Program-made: the position numbers and the translations under genes
Origin: Sporosarcina sp.
GTDB lineage: Bacteria; Bacillota; Bacilli; Bacillales_A; Planococcaceae
DNA: 48,019 nucleotides
Direction of reading: 5' to 3'
Assembly: GCF_029257255.1 (NCBI RefSeq)
Contig: NZ_JARICI010000011.1
Location: 1-48,019, forward strand
Notes under the pieces: generated by a model
What the model saw: the letters and a program-made list of their open reading frames with translations, nothing else
Database searches by the model: none
What the model was told of the DNA's origin: nothing
In this document: positions 1-8,735 of the stretch, piece by piece
How the letters are laid out: every line of letters begins with the position of its first letter
Numbering within the stretch: position 1 is the first letter of the stretch

Positions 1-76
<76 letters not shown>

Positions 77-77
77 T

Positions 78-152
78 TCCGCAGTAGCTCAGTGGTAGAG
101 CAATCGGCTGTTAACCGATCGGTCGTAAGTTCGAGTCTTACCTGCGGAGCCA
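78..152 (+). tRNA. tRNA-Asn (GTT)
   Basis: A 75-nt cloverleaf with anticodon GTT in CTGTTAA, matching acceptor strands TCCGCAG/CTGCGGA and an encoded CCA. It lies 1 nt after tRNA-Ile, so the two are surely processed from one transcript. Confidence 0.96.
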
Positions 153-159
153 TTTTTAT

Positions 160-250
160 GGGGAAGTACTCAAGTGGCTCAAGAGGCGCCCCTGCTAAGG
201 GTGTAGATCGCGAAAGCGGTGCGAGGGTTCGAATCCCTCCTTCTCCGCCA
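160..250 (+). tRNA. tRNA-Ser (GCT)
   Basis: A 91-nt class II tRNA with a long variable arm (around GATCGCGAAAGCGGTGC), anticodon GCT in CTGCTAA, acceptor GGGGAAG pairing with CTTCTCC (one G-U) and an encoded CCA. Confidence 0.95.
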
Positions 251-258
251 TAATTTTT

Positions 259-330
259 GGCCCCTTGGTCAAGCGGTTAAGACACCGCCCTTTCACGGCG
301 GTATCACGGGTTCGAATCCCGTAGGGGTCA
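259..330 (+). tRNA. tRNA-Glu (TTC), CCA not encoded
   Basis: A 72-nt cloverleaf with anticodon TTC in CTTTCAC and acceptor strands GGCCCCT/AGGGGTC with one G-U pair. The discriminator A330 is followed by TAC rather than CCA, so this tRNA needs CCA added after transcription, unlike the three tRNAs before it. It is the last tRNA before the terminator. Confidence 0.94.
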
Positions 331-338
331 TACTGAAG

Positions 339-374
339 AGACACTGTACATTCAAATGTACAGTGTCTTTTTTT
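339..374 (+). terminator. Terminator of the tRNA cluster
   Basis: A perfect 13-bp stem (339-351 with 356-368), a TCAA loop and a run of T from 368. It sits 8 nt after tRNA-Glu and ends the tRNA operon. Confidence 0.92.
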
Positions 375-402
375 CTATATTAAATTTCATAACAATAAAT
401 AG

Positions 403-450
403 CACGGAAGTATCGAGCAACTGCAGATCATTCGATACTTCCGTGTTTTT
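403..450. terminator. Hairpin at the 3' end of the DksA-like gene
   Basis: A perfect 14-bp inverted repeat (403-416 with 432-445) with a 15-nt loop, followed on the + strand by TTTTTA. It lies between the converging tRNA cluster and the DksA-like gene. The U-tract is on the + strand, so it acts best rightward; it may also protect the leftward mRNA end. Confidence 0.6.
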
Positions 451-453
451 ATA

Positions 454-1194
454 TTATTTATCTTCAATATAACTGTCGCCTTTATGATAGGGAATTTCAC
501 CAAGAGGGGACTCAAGACCTTCTTCGTCCAGCTCTTCCATATATTCTTCTGCACCTTCAGTTCGAACGAAACCAGCAGGCTCTCCTGTAATATCAGATAC
601 AGCAAACTCTTCATATTCCTCTGCATCCTCATCGTCTTCAGTGGTATACAAATCATCATAATCTCTGTTTTCATTGCCCGCAAAGTCTGATGGAGTCTCG
701 GATGTTCCTGACTTCGCAATTTCTTGGAAGCTATCTTCATAATCTCTGGCTGCTCCCGATCTTCGCTCAGCAAAAGAGTTAGGCTCCGCCATAATTAAGA
801 CGTCATCTTCGACGGGGCGATCGTCGGGTACGGCTTTTTCTGCATCTTCAATACATACTGTCGTGTACGGAATGGCTTCTAGGCGCTCGAATTGAATCTC
901 CTTACCACATGTCTCACATGTACCGTACGTCCCTTCCTTGATCGCCTGAAGTGCGTGCTGCACTTTCTTCAGTTCGTCGTCAGCATGTGTATTCAAGGCC
1001 AAGTCTTTTTCCCTTTCATATAATTCGGTACCCATATCTGCAGGGTGATTATCATACATGGATAATTCGCCGACTTCTTCTTGTGCCGATTCTTTTATTT
1101 GTGTTTCTTCTTCCGTTTCAGTCAAACGCTCTTCCATAGCATGCAGTTCTTTTTCCAAGTTTTTTATCTGTTCTTTAGTTAACAATATACTCAC
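454..1194 (-). CDS. yteA: TraR/DksA-type zinc finger protein, YteA family
   Basis: The 246-residue acidic protein has an N-terminal coiled-coil-rich part (about 1-85), a DksA-like zinc finger around residues 90-120 and a long acidic tail. The finger starts with CETC; the distal half is a single Cys in VCIED, so the fourth expected ligand is missing. Bacillus YteA relatives have this length and place next to the men genes, and that synteny supports the name. Members are small general stress or sporulation-associated proteins with no proven polymerase-binding role. The ATG start is preceded by an AAAGGGTT-like purine stretch on the minus strand. The function here is inferred from family only. 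Confidence 0.85.
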   Translation of the reverse strand: MSILLTKEQIKNLEKELHAMEERLTETEEETQIKESAQEEVGELSMYDNHPADMGTELYEREKDLALNTHADDELKKVQHALQAIKEGTYGTCETCGKEIQFERLEAIPYTTVCIEDAEKAVPDDRPVEDDVLIMAEPNSFAERRSGAARDYEDSFQEIAKSGTSETPSDFAGNENRDYDDLYTTEDDEDAEEYEEFAVSDITGEPAGFVRTEGAEEYMEELDEEGLESPLGEIPYHKGDSYIEDK

Positions 1195-1292
1195 AACCCT
1201 TTCTGTATGGCTCTCTCGATATATGTTGAAGTAAAAGAAAGCTTGTTATTTCAGTCATTCCCTGTTTAAGAGGATCCGTAAACCTTTCCAAA

Positions 1293-1326
1293 GAAAAAAC
1301 GCCTACATTTTTCAGTGTAGACGTTT
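1293..1326 (-). terminator. Rho-independent terminator of menA
   Basis: Read on the minus strand, an 11-bp stem (AAACGTCTACA with TGTAGGCGTTT, one T-G pair) and an 8-nt loop are followed by TTTTTT. It lies 15 nt beyond the menA stop codon. Confidence 0.88.
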
Positions 1327-1340
1327 CCGGGTTAAATTAT

Positions 1341-2252
1341 TCAGATGAAATGGGCGATCAAAATGCCGATGCCTAAAAGAAGTCCAAAGAGGGTATTGGT
1401 CACTCCAGTGTCTTTCATTGCGGGCATGACCTGGATCGGTTGTTCGTATTGAGTAAATGTCTTCACCGCATGCAACGGTTTCGGAATGCTCAAGAGAACG
1501 AGCAGTGCCCAGGCCGAGACATGTCCAGTTATGACGAGTATGATGACCCAGATATAAGAAATGATAAAGAATGACGCGAGAATCTTCACGGCAGTTGAAC
1601 GGCCAGTTAAGATAGCCAGCGTTTTACGTCCGCCTTTTGTATCGCCTACGATATCGCGAATGTTGTTTGCCAACATAATGGCTCCCACTAAGAGCATACT
1701 CGGTACAGAAAGCAGAATAGCATCTCCTGTAACAGTGCCGGTCTGAATGAAAAAGGCAATTAAAATTAATAGCATTCCCATAACGAAACCTGAAACGAGC
1801 TCTCCAAACGGTGTATAGGCGATCGGATAGGGTCCTCCAGTGTAAAGATAGCCAATCAGCATTGCGATTGAACCTACGACTGCGAGAAGCCAAGAGGTCT
1901 CCATACAGATATAGATGCCGAGTAGTACGGACAGACCGTACAAAAGCAAGGCGAGATGTAAGACGGTCTTCGGTTTGACGCCGTTACGTACGATGGTACC
2001 GCCAATCCCTATGGAATGCTCGTCATCGAGTCCACGTTTGAAGTCGTAGTATTCATTGAACATGTTTGTCGCCATCTGTAAGAACAGACTTGCTGTCAGC
2101 ATGGCTATAAACAGCGGGAAGTGAAGCGAACCATATTGCAGTGCGATCATCGTTCCTAAAAAGACGGGTGCAAAGGCGGCGGTTAAAGTATGAGGCCGGG
2201 TCAACTGCCACCAAACCCGCCATCCTGTATCTGATTCTATTGAGTGTTGCAC
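1341..2252 (-). CDS. menA: 1,4-dihydroxy-2-naphthoate polyprenyltransferase MenA
   Basis: This membrane enzyme prenylates DHNA to give demethylmenaquinone, the first membrane-bound step of menaquinone synthesis. The 303-residue protein is highly hydrophobic with about eight or nine membrane segments. It carries both UbiA-superfamily Asp-rich motifs: N63-EYYD-D76 and N196-NIRDIVGD-204. The start is GTG, chosen because AGGAGAG lies 5 nt upstream on the minus strand. It is divergent from menF, so the last membrane step sits next to the soluble pathway genes; in B. subtilis menA is elsewhere, so this arrangement differs. Length is normal for the family. Confidence 0.94.
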   Translation of the reverse strand: MQHSIESDTGWRVWWQLTRPHTLTAAFAPVFLGTMIALQYGSLHFPLFIAMLTASLFLQMATNMFNEYYDFKRGLDDEHSIGIGGTIVRNGVKPKTVLHLALLLYGLSVLLGIYICMETSWLLAVVGSIAMLIGYLYTGGPYPIAYTPFGELVSGFVMGMLLILIAFFIQTGTVTGDAILLSVPSMLLVGAIMLANNIRDIVGDTKGGRKTLAILTGRSTAVKILASFFIISYIWVIILVITGHVSAWALLVLLSIPKPLHAVKTFTQYEQPIQVMPAMKDTGVTNTLFGLLLGIGILIAHFI

Positions 2253-2474
2253 GTGTGATCTCTCCTAACTATAGTCATACGTGCTATTATACCGCAAAAA
2301 CAACTGGTTGGGTAAGGCGAAAATCGTTTGTCATATACTGTCTTCAACTGGAAGACCTTATCATATTACGTCATGTGTTCAATGTGATAGAATAAAGGTA
2401 CTTATTGTTCAGCGTTTACAAGTCTGGACGAAAATTTTCGATAACATAATGATTGATGATAAGGAGAGAGAAGG

Positions 2475-3851
2475 ATGAACCGGAAATTGACCGATCGAGT
2501 GAAGAATGCCATACCTATAGGTGCTAACGCTCGATTCTTTACGGAAACAATAGAAGTGGAGACCCTAAGTCCGCTAGCCTTCTTTGAAGCGGGTCGTTCA
2601 GATTATGGCGATCATCGCTTTTTGTGGCAAAATGCAGATAATACGGTCAAGCTTGTCGGTATTGGACAGGCAGCTGTACTGACGGCAGAAACAGAGCGTT
2701 TCCAGTCGATATCTTCACAATGGAAGGCACTTTGCGAAGGGCTGATCAAAGAAGAAAAGGATATGGACCCTGTTTTATTCGGAGGTTTTTCATTCGATCC
2801 AGAAACTAGACAAGATGAGGAGTGGCAGGCATTCCCGGCAGCTTATTTCACGGTTCCTTTATTTCAGCTGAAAATGGAAAATGGTAAAACGTATGTGTCA
2901 ATAAACTATGTGACAGAAGAAATGGAAGCCGCTGCTGAATTTGAAGCTCTTCGCCAGGAACGCGATCGATTAACGCATATCGCTGAAGTAGAAGAGTTTA
3001 CTATACAAAGTAAGCCCGCTCTTGTTTCTCAGACAGAGATTGCAACGGAGCGATATATGCAGGCTGTCGAGAAAGTTACGTCGCAGATCAACCAACAGAT
3101 AGCTGAAAAAGTTGTCATTGCCCGTGAAATTAAGCTGACTTTTGAAGAAGAGTTTCAGAAAACAGCTGCATTGAATGCGATCACGAATGAACAGCAGGCA
3201 AGCTATCATTTCGGGCTGCAAATAGGAGAAGACATGTTTTTCGGAGCGACACCGGAGAGGTTGGTCGAAATCAAGAATGGACAAGCCTATTCTGCTTGTG
3301 TGGCCGGATCTATTCATCGTGGGAAATCGGCGAAGGCAGACCAGCAGTTAGGCGAACAATTACTGCGTGATAAGAAGAATCGTGAAGAACATCAGTATGT
3401 AGTCGATATGATCACAGAGGTTTTTACTGAATTCTGCACTTCATTACAAGTGAATAAAACACCAAAATTATTGAAGGTTCGTGATATTCAGCATTTGTTT
3501 ACACCTGTAGAAGGAAAACTGGCGGAAGATATGGATATTTTCCGTTTAGTTGAAGCGCTGCATCCGACACCTGCACTAGGCGGTGTGCCGCGGAAGACTG
3601 CTCTTGAAATCATTCGTGAAGAAGAACGGATGGACAGAGGATTTTATGCAGGTCCGATTGGCTGGACGGATGCGGCTGGCAACGGCGAATTTGCTGTCGC
3701 GATCCGTTCAGGTCTGCTGACAGGAAACGAAGCTTATTTATATGCTGGTGGAGGTATTGTCGCAGATTCGAAACCGGATGAAGAATACGCGGAAACATGG
3801 GTGAAATTCCGTCCTGTCCTGCGTGCCCTTGGAGGAAGTTTACATGAATAA
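2475..3851 (+). CDS. menF: Isochorismate synthase MenF
   Basis: It converts chorismate to isochorismate and commits chorismate to menaquinone. The 458-residue protein has the chorismate-binding fold in its C-terminal two thirds, with the signatures HPTPALGG (about residue 362) and AGPIGW (about 391), and GEFAVAIRS near the Mg site. The start ATG follows AAGGAGAGAGAAGG. It opens the men cluster and its last codons contain the ribosome binding site of menD, so the two are translationally coupled. A siderophore-type isochorismate synthase is the alternative, but the men neighbours decide for MenF. Confidence 0.95.
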   Translation: MNRKLTDRVKNAIPIGANARFFTETIEVETLSPLAFFEAGRSDYGDHRFLWQNADNTVKLVGIGQAAVLTAETERFQSISSQWKALCEGLIKEEKDMDPVLFGGFSFDPETRQDEEWQAFPAAYFTVPLFQLKMENGKTYVSINYVTEEMEAAAEFEALRQERDRLTHIAEVEEFTIQSKPALVSQTEIATERYMQAVEKVTSQINQQIAEKVVIAREIKLTFEEEFQKTAALNAITNEQQASYHFGLQIGEDMFFGATPERLVEIKNGQAYSACVAGSIHRGKSAKADQQLGEQLLRDKKNREEHQYVVDMITEVFTEFCTSLQVNKTPKLLKVRDIQHLFTPVEGKLAEDMDIFRLVEALHPTPALGGVPRKTALEIIREEERMDRGFYAGPIGWTDAAGNGEFAVAIRSGLLTGNEAYLYAGGGIVADSKPDEEYAETWVKFRPVLRALGGSLHE

Positions 3852-5565
3852 TCATAAAGCTGCTTTAACGAATTATGTACTTCGTTTAACAGATACACTT
3901 ATACGCCAGGGAGCCAACCGGGCAGTCATCAGTCCAGGGTCCCGGTCCACGCCGCTTGCTTATGCTTTTTCTAAATCGAAGGATATGGAAACGTATATTC
4001 ATACAGATGAACGGTCTGCTGCCTTTTATGCGCTTGGTCTGGTCAAAGCGACAGGGCAGCCGGCTGTCCTTTTATGTACATCGGGGACAGCAGCATCGAA
4101 TTATCATCCTGCCATCACAGAGGCTTATTATGCACGTCTGCCGCTGATTGTCATCACAGCAGACCGCCCGCATGAGCTGCGTGAAGTGGGAGCGCCGCAA
4201 GCGATCGATCAAATCCGCATGTATGGGGAACACGTCAAAGACAGTGTCGACTTTCCAGTGCCGGAAGACCGTCCGGAAATTCTAGATTATATGGAACAGC
4301 GTGCAGTGCGCCTTCTGTCTACCGCCATGACAGCACCGCAAGGACCTGTTCATTTTAATGTGCCGTTCAGAGAGCCTTTGTTGATAGATTTTGACGAACA
4401 GCAGTTGTCTAGTAGGTTCCAGCAGCAACTACCGGCAGAAGTTCAATTGTCTCAGCCAATGAAAGACTTGCTGATGCAGTCGGTCAAGGAATCGAAGCGG
4501 GGAATCATCATAGCAGGTGAGCAGCCGCCCACTTTACATAAAGATCAATTTTGGCAATTTGCAAAAAGACTGCAGTGGCCGGTGTTATGCGATCCGTTAT
4601 CAAATCTGCGTGCAGAGATACCTGCTGACTGCGCCGATTTATGTATAGATCAATATGACGCATTGCTGAAAAGCGAGGAATTCAGCGGGCGTGTACAGCC
4701 TGATTGTGTGATTCGTTTCGGGCCACAGCCAATATCAAAATCATTGACTTTGTTCTTGAAGAAAACTCGTCCAGAAACTTATATTGTAGTGGATGAGTCT
4801 CCAAATTACCGTGATCCATTGGCATTGACAACACATCATCTGCAAACGTCTGCAGTAAGTGTCTGGAATCTGTGGAATCTTCAGTTCGAAATGTCCGAAT
4901 TTACGGCTCTCTGGATGAAAGCGAATAAAATATCCAGTGATATACTTGGGGAAGACGAACATTTCAAAGGTGATGAAGGTCATGTCGTCCGTCAGTTCAT
5001 AGCAAATCTGCCAAATAAATCGGATGTTGTCTGCAGCAGCAGTATGCCGATACGTGATCTCGATACATTTTTCCAGAAAACAGAGAAAGATATCGCGCTG
5101 TTTTGCAATCGGGGAACGAATGGTATTGATGGCGTGGTTTCGACAGCACTTGGTGTGCAGCAGGCACGCAAACGACATACGTATTTATTGATAGGTGATT
5201 TGGCATTTTTGCACGATATGAACGGTTTAATCATTTCGCGTCTACAGCAGACCGATATAACGATCGTCATTATTAATAATAATGGCGGCGGAATCTTTTC
5301 CTACTTACCGCAGGCATCGGTAGAGGACCATTATGAAGAATTGTTCGGCACACCGACGAACCTGACATTTAACCATATTGCAGCTATGTATGAAGCGCAG
5401 TATGATGCAGTTTCCACAGTAGAAGCATTCGAAGATGCACTGACCAAAGAAAAACGAGCAGACTTACGCATTATTGAAGTTTTCACACGCCGTGAGGATA
5501 ATGTGGAAGCGCACAGAGCTATCTGGCGTGAAATTGCGAAAAGAGTTGAAGGTATTGAAGTCTGA
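3844..5565 (+). CDS. menD: SEPHCHC synthase MenD
   Basis: This thiamine-diphosphate enzyme joins 2-oxoglutarate-derived succinic semialdehyde to isochorismate. The 573-residue protein starts at MNNHKAAL, because GGAGGAAG lies just upstream inside the end of menF (8-nt gene overlap); an upstream in-frame ATG at 3823 has no such site. Signatures seen are SPGSRSTP (residues 30-37), the ThDP-activating Glu region TDERSAAF (about 55) and the GD...NN cofactor motif (about 448-475). Length is normal. Confidence 0.96.
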   Translation: MNNHKAALTNYVLRLTDTLIRQGANRAVISPGSRSTPLAYAFSKSKDMETYIHTDERSAAFYALGLVKATGQPAVLLCTSGTAASNYHPAITEAYYARLPLIVITADRPHELREVGAPQAIDQIRMYGEHVKDSVDFPVPEDRPEILDYMEQRAVRLLSTAMTAPQGPVHFNVPFREPLLIDFDEQQLSSRFQQQLPAEVQLSQPMKDLLMQSVKESKRGIIIAGEQPPTLHKDQFWQFAKRLQWPVLCDPLSNLRAEIPADCADLCIDQYDALLKSEEFSGRVQPDCVIRFGPQPISKSLTLFLKKTRPETYIVVDESPNYRDPLALTTHHLQTSAVSVWNLWNLQFEMSEFTALWMKANKISSDILGEDEHFKGDEGHVVRQFIANLPNKSDVVCSSSMPIRDLDTFFQKTEKDIALFCNRGTNGIDGVVSTALGVQQARKRHTYLLIGDLAFLHDMNGLIISRLQQTDITIVIINNNGGGIFSYLPQASVEDHYEELFGTPTNLTFNHIAAMYEAQYDAVSTVEAFEDALTKEKRADLRIIEVFTRREDNVEAHRAIWREIAKRVEGIEV

Positions 5566-5566
5566 T

Positions 5567-6385
5567 ATGATAGAAATACGAGGTCTTTCGACGTATGTGG
5601 AATGCTATGGAGAGAAACAGTCACAGGCAGTTGTTTTACTGCATGGATTTACAGGTTCAGCAAATACGTGGACAGAAACGATCCAGCAGCTCTCAAAGGA
5701 TTACTATGTCATCGCTATTGAGTTGATCGGTCATGGCAGGACGGCATCTCCTGAGGGGACAGATCGCTACAAAATGGAAGAGCAGACAGCTGATCTGCAT
5801 AATCTACTGAGGAAATTGCAGGTCACACAGCCCGTACTGCTTGGTTATTCAATGGGGGGCCGTGTTGCTGCGGGATATGCTAATGCGTATCCTGAAGAAA
5901 TCGCAGGCTTGATACTTGAAAGCAGTTCACCCGGACTGCGTACAGAAGAAGAGCGGGCAGCACGCAGGGAGTCTGATGCCAAGCTGGCGAATCGGATAGA
6001 GAACGAAGGTATCGAGAAATTTGTCGAATTCTGGGAAGCGATTCCGCTGTTTGATTCGCAAAAGAAATTGTCTGAAGAACGGCGGCTTGCGGTGAGGAAT
6101 GAACGTTTGAACCAGAAATCCATTGGCCTGGCCAACAGTTTAAGAGGGATTGGCACAGGCAGTCAGCCGTCTTACTGGGAGGAGCTAAAAAACTTTAGCT
6201 TTCCAGTATTGCTGTTAACAGGCAGTGAAGACATGAAGTTTCAGAATATTGCCCGGGAAATGACATGTTTACTGCCAAATGTACTGCATGAAACGATTAA
6301 AGATGCAGGACATGCAATTCACGTGGAAAAACCGCGACAGTTTGCTACAATGATAAGGAGCTTTTTAAAACAGTTTAAAAATTGA
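5567..6385 (+). CDS. menH: SHCHC synthase MenH (alpha/beta hydrolase)
   Basis: It eliminates pyruvate from SEPHCHC to give SHCHC. The 272-residue alpha/beta hydrolase has the oxyanion region HGFTGS, the nucleophile elbow GYSMGG with Ser95, an acid in GSEDMKF and the catalytic His in AGHAIHVEKP. The ATG lies 1 nt after the menD stop, so coupling to menD explains the weak own ribosome binding site. An in-frame extension back to 5474 lies inside menD and is unlikely to be used. It corresponds to ytxM of B. subtilis by position. Confidence 0.92.
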   Translation: MIEIRGLSTYVECYGEKQSQAVVLLHGFTGSANTWTETIQQLSKDYYVIAIELIGHGRTASPEGTDRYKMEEQTADLHNLLRKLQVTQPVLLGYSMGGRVAAGYANAYPEEIAGLILESSSPGLRTEEERAARRESDAKLANRIENEGIEKFVEFWEAIPLFDSQKKLSEERRLAVRNERLNQKSIGLANSLRGIGTGSQPSYWEELKNFSFPVLLLTGSEDMKFQNIAREMTCLLPNVLHETIKDAGHAIHVEKPRQFATMIRSFLKQFKN

Positions 6386-6397
6386 GGAGGAGTTTGA

Positions 6398-7216
6398 ATG
6401 ACACGTCAATGGGAAACACTTCGTACATATGATGATATTAAATATGAAATGTACAATGGTATTGCAAAAATTACCATCAACCGACCGGAAGTGCGCAATG
6501 CATTCCGTCCGAAAACAGTAATGGAAATGATCGATGCTTTCTCACGCGCACGCGATGATCAGCGTATTGGAGTTATCGTCTTAACTGGTGAAGGAGAAAA
6601 GGCTTTCTGTTCAGGAGGCGACCAATCAGTGCGCGGACACGGCGGATATGTCGGGGATGATGATATTCCACGTTTGAACGTACTGGATCTTCAGCGTTTA
6701 ATCCGTGTGATTCCAAAACCGGTTGTTGCGATGGTTGCAGGCTATGCAATTGGCGGCGGCCATGTACTTCATGTAGTTTGTGATTTGACGATTGCTGCAG
6801 ATAACGCACGTTTTGGCCAGACGGGACCGACTGTCGGTTCATTCGACGCAGGTTACGGTTCAGGCTATCTGGCTCGAATTGTTGGACATAAAAAAGCCCG
6901 CGAAATCTGGTACTTGTGCCGTCAGTACGATGCACAAGAAGCATTGGATATGGGGTTAGTAAATACGGTAGTACCTTACGATCAGCTGGAAGATGAAACA
7001 GTTCAATGGTGTGAAGAAATGTTGAGCAAGAGCCCGACTGCCTTGCGTTTCCTGAAAGCTGCAATGAATGCAGACACAGATGGACTGGCTGGACTTCAGC
7101 AAATGGCTGGCGACGCTACACTTCTTTATTACACAACGGATGAAGCAAAAGAAGGCCGCGATGCATTTAAAGAAAAGCGCAAACCGGACTTCGATCAGTT
7201 CCCACGTTTCCCGTAA
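6398..7216 (+). CDS. menB: 1,4-dihydroxy-2-naphthoyl-CoA synthase MenB
   Basis: This crotonase-fold enzyme closes the second naphthoate ring, turning OSB-CoA into DHNA-CoA. The 272-residue protein has [13 protein letters not shown] (about residues 71-83), the typical MenB loop, then AIGGGHVLH in the oxyanion region and [14 protein letters not shown]. These separate it from ordinary enoyl-CoA hydratases. The ATG follows a strong GAGGAGGAG site 12 nt after menH. It is followed by a terminator-like hairpin before menE. Confidence 0.97.
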   Translation: MTRQWETLRTYDDIKYEMYNGIAKITINRPEVRNAFRPKTVMEMIDAFSRARDDQRIGVIVLTGEGEKAFCSGGDQSVRGHGGYVGDDDIPRLNVLDLQRLIRVIPKPVVAMVAGYAIGGGHVLHVVCDLTIAADNARFGQTGPTVGSFDAGYGSGYLARIVGHKKAREIWYLCRQYDAQEALDMGLVNTVVPYDQLEDETVQWCEEMLSKSPTALRFLKAAMNADTDGLAGLQQMAGDATLLYYTTDEAKEGRDAFKEKRKPDFDQFPRFP

Positions 7217-7224
7217 ACAACTTG

Positions 7225-7251
7225 AAAGCTGCCTATCATGGGCAGCTTTTT
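7225..7251 (+). terminator. Hairpin with T-run between menB and menE
   Basis: A 9-bp stem, AAAGCTGCC (7225-7233) with GGCAGCTTT (7241-7249), is followed by more T. It has the form of an intrinsic terminator inside the men cluster, so menE probably depends on read-through. Confidence 0.8.
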
Positions 7252-7276
7252 CATTTACATGAAAGGGGCATTATTG

Positions 7277-8704
7277 ATGATAATTCCAAACTGGCTGCTT
7301 CAGCGGGCGAAGCTGACGCCTGAACAATCAGCACTTCCAGGAAAATCATTTCGTGAAGTGTATGAAGCTTCACTTGAAATAGCACAGCAACTGCATCATA
7401 AAGGAGTAAAAGCAGGCGACCGTATTGCGTTGCTGAGTCTTTCCAATGAAGAGACCGTTCTGTTCATCCACGCCTCGTGGTTATTGAGTACAGAAGTCGT
7501 CTTCCTCAATAACCGTCTAACTAAACAAGAGCTGGCGTGGCAGGTGAGTGACGCAGAACCAAGCATTGTCATAGTCGATGATCGAATTGCGGCTACTTTT
7601 TGTTTTAGTGGCATTGAATGTCTGCAGTATTCGGCTGTCCGCCAAATGCCGGCAAAAGAATTTACAATGCTTGAGCAGTGGGAAGAAAACCGTACACTTT
7701 CTATTATGTATACGTCGGGGACGACAGGTCTGCCTAAAGGAGTCCGGCAGACAGCGGGAAATCATACGTCAAGTGCACTCGCATCTGCTTTAAATTTAGG
7801 GCTGACAGATCAGGATTCGTGGCTTTGTATGATGCCGTTATTTCATATTAGCGGTCTTTCCATAGTCATACGCTCTGTTATTTATGGAATGGAAATGCGT
7901 CTTTATGAGAAGTTCGATGCGAAAGAAGCAGCAAAACAAATTACTGCAGGAACGGTTACGTCGATGTCCGTAGTTGCGCTGACATTGGATCAAATTGTAC
8001 GAGTCATGGAAGAAGAGAATAACATAGCTCATCCTTCCTTCCGTACGATGCTCGTGGGTGGCGGTCCGGTACCGCTCGATTATCTGAAGCGTGCAGCGTC
8101 TTGCGGTTTGCCGATATTGCAGACATACGGCATGACGGAAACTTGTTCACAAACAGCAACACTGGGAAAAACAGAGGCCATGCGTAAATTGGGTTCTGCC
8201 GGAAAACCATTATTCTTTAATCAAATTGCTATTCAAGGCAGTAAAGAGGCAGGAGAAGTGGGTGAGGTACTCATAAAAGGTCCGCATGTAACTCCAGGAT
8301 ATATCGGCAGTCAAAGCAGTCGTTCGCCGCTTACAGAAGAAGGCTGGCTTGCTACAGGGGATGCGGGCTATCTGGATGAAGACGGCTACTTATTTATCGT
8401 TGACCGTCGGGCTGACCTGATCATTTCAGGCGGAGAGAATATCTATCCTGCCGAAATTGAAAATGTTCTTCTCGCGCATCCTGCTGTTCGGGAAGCGGGA
8501 GTCTGTGCAAAACAAGATGAGCGATGGGGCCAGGTTCCGATTGCCTTTGTCATAGCCGAAGAAGTTACAGAAACAGAACTGCTTTCCTATTGCCAAGAGC
8601 ATCTGGCGCGTTATAAGCTGCCGAAAGAAATTAGATTCACTGATCAGCTTCCGCGGAATGCTTCCAATAAATTAATGCGCTTTGAATTGAAAAAAAGGCT
8701 ATAG
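7277..8704 (+). CDS. menE: o-Succinylbenzoate-CoA ligase MenE
   Basis: This acyl-adenylate-forming ligase activates o-succinylbenzoate with ATP and CoA. The 475-residue protein has the P-loop-like motif MYTSGTTGLPKG, QTYGMTETCSQ, ATGDAGYLDEDGY and, near the C-terminus, the catalytic Lys in NKLMRFELK. The ATG at 7277 follows AAAGGGG at 7262-7268; longer in-frame starts run through the upstream hairpin. Its product feeds MenB. No menC follows, although menC lies beside menE in B. subtilis. Confidence 0.95.
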   Translation: MIIPNWLLQRAKLTPEQSALPGKSFREVYEASLEIAQQLHHKGVKAGDRIALLSLSNEETVLFIHASWLLSTEVVFLNNRLTKQELAWQVSDAEPSIVIVDDRIAATFCFSGIECLQYSAVRQMPAKEFTMLEQWEENRTLSIMYTSGTTGLPKGVRQTAGNHTSSALASALNLGLTDQDSWLCMMPLFHISGLSIVIRSVIYGMEMRLYEKFDAKEAAKQITAGTVTSMSVVALTLDQIVRVMEEENNIAHPSFRTMLVGGGPVPLDYLKRAASCGLPILQTYGMTETCSQTATLGKTEAMRKLGSAGKPLFFNQIAIQGSKEAGEVGEVLIKGPHVTPGYIGSQSSRSPLTEEGWLATGDAGYLDEDGYLFIVDRRADLIISGGENIYPAEIENVLLAHPAVREAGVCAKQDERWGQVPIAFVIAEEVTETELLSYCQEHLARYKLPKEIRFTDQLPRNASNKLMRFELKKRL

Positions 8705-8708
8705 AAAA

Positions 8709-8735
8709 ACAGCGGATTGAGGTCCGCTGTCAGTT
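8709..8735. terminator. Bidirectional terminator between menE and the zinc lipoprotein gene
   Basis: An 8-bp perfect stem, ACAGCGGA (8709-8716) with TCCGCTGT (8723-8730), is flanked by A-run on the left and CAGTTTT on the right. Read leftward it gives a stem followed by TTTTTC, so it serves the converging gene, whose stop codon it touches. Confidence 0.85.

Noticed and set aside
387..773. A minus-strand frame of 128 codons overlapping the yteA gene
   Set aside because: It lies in another frame of the YteA gene with no homology-like pattern.
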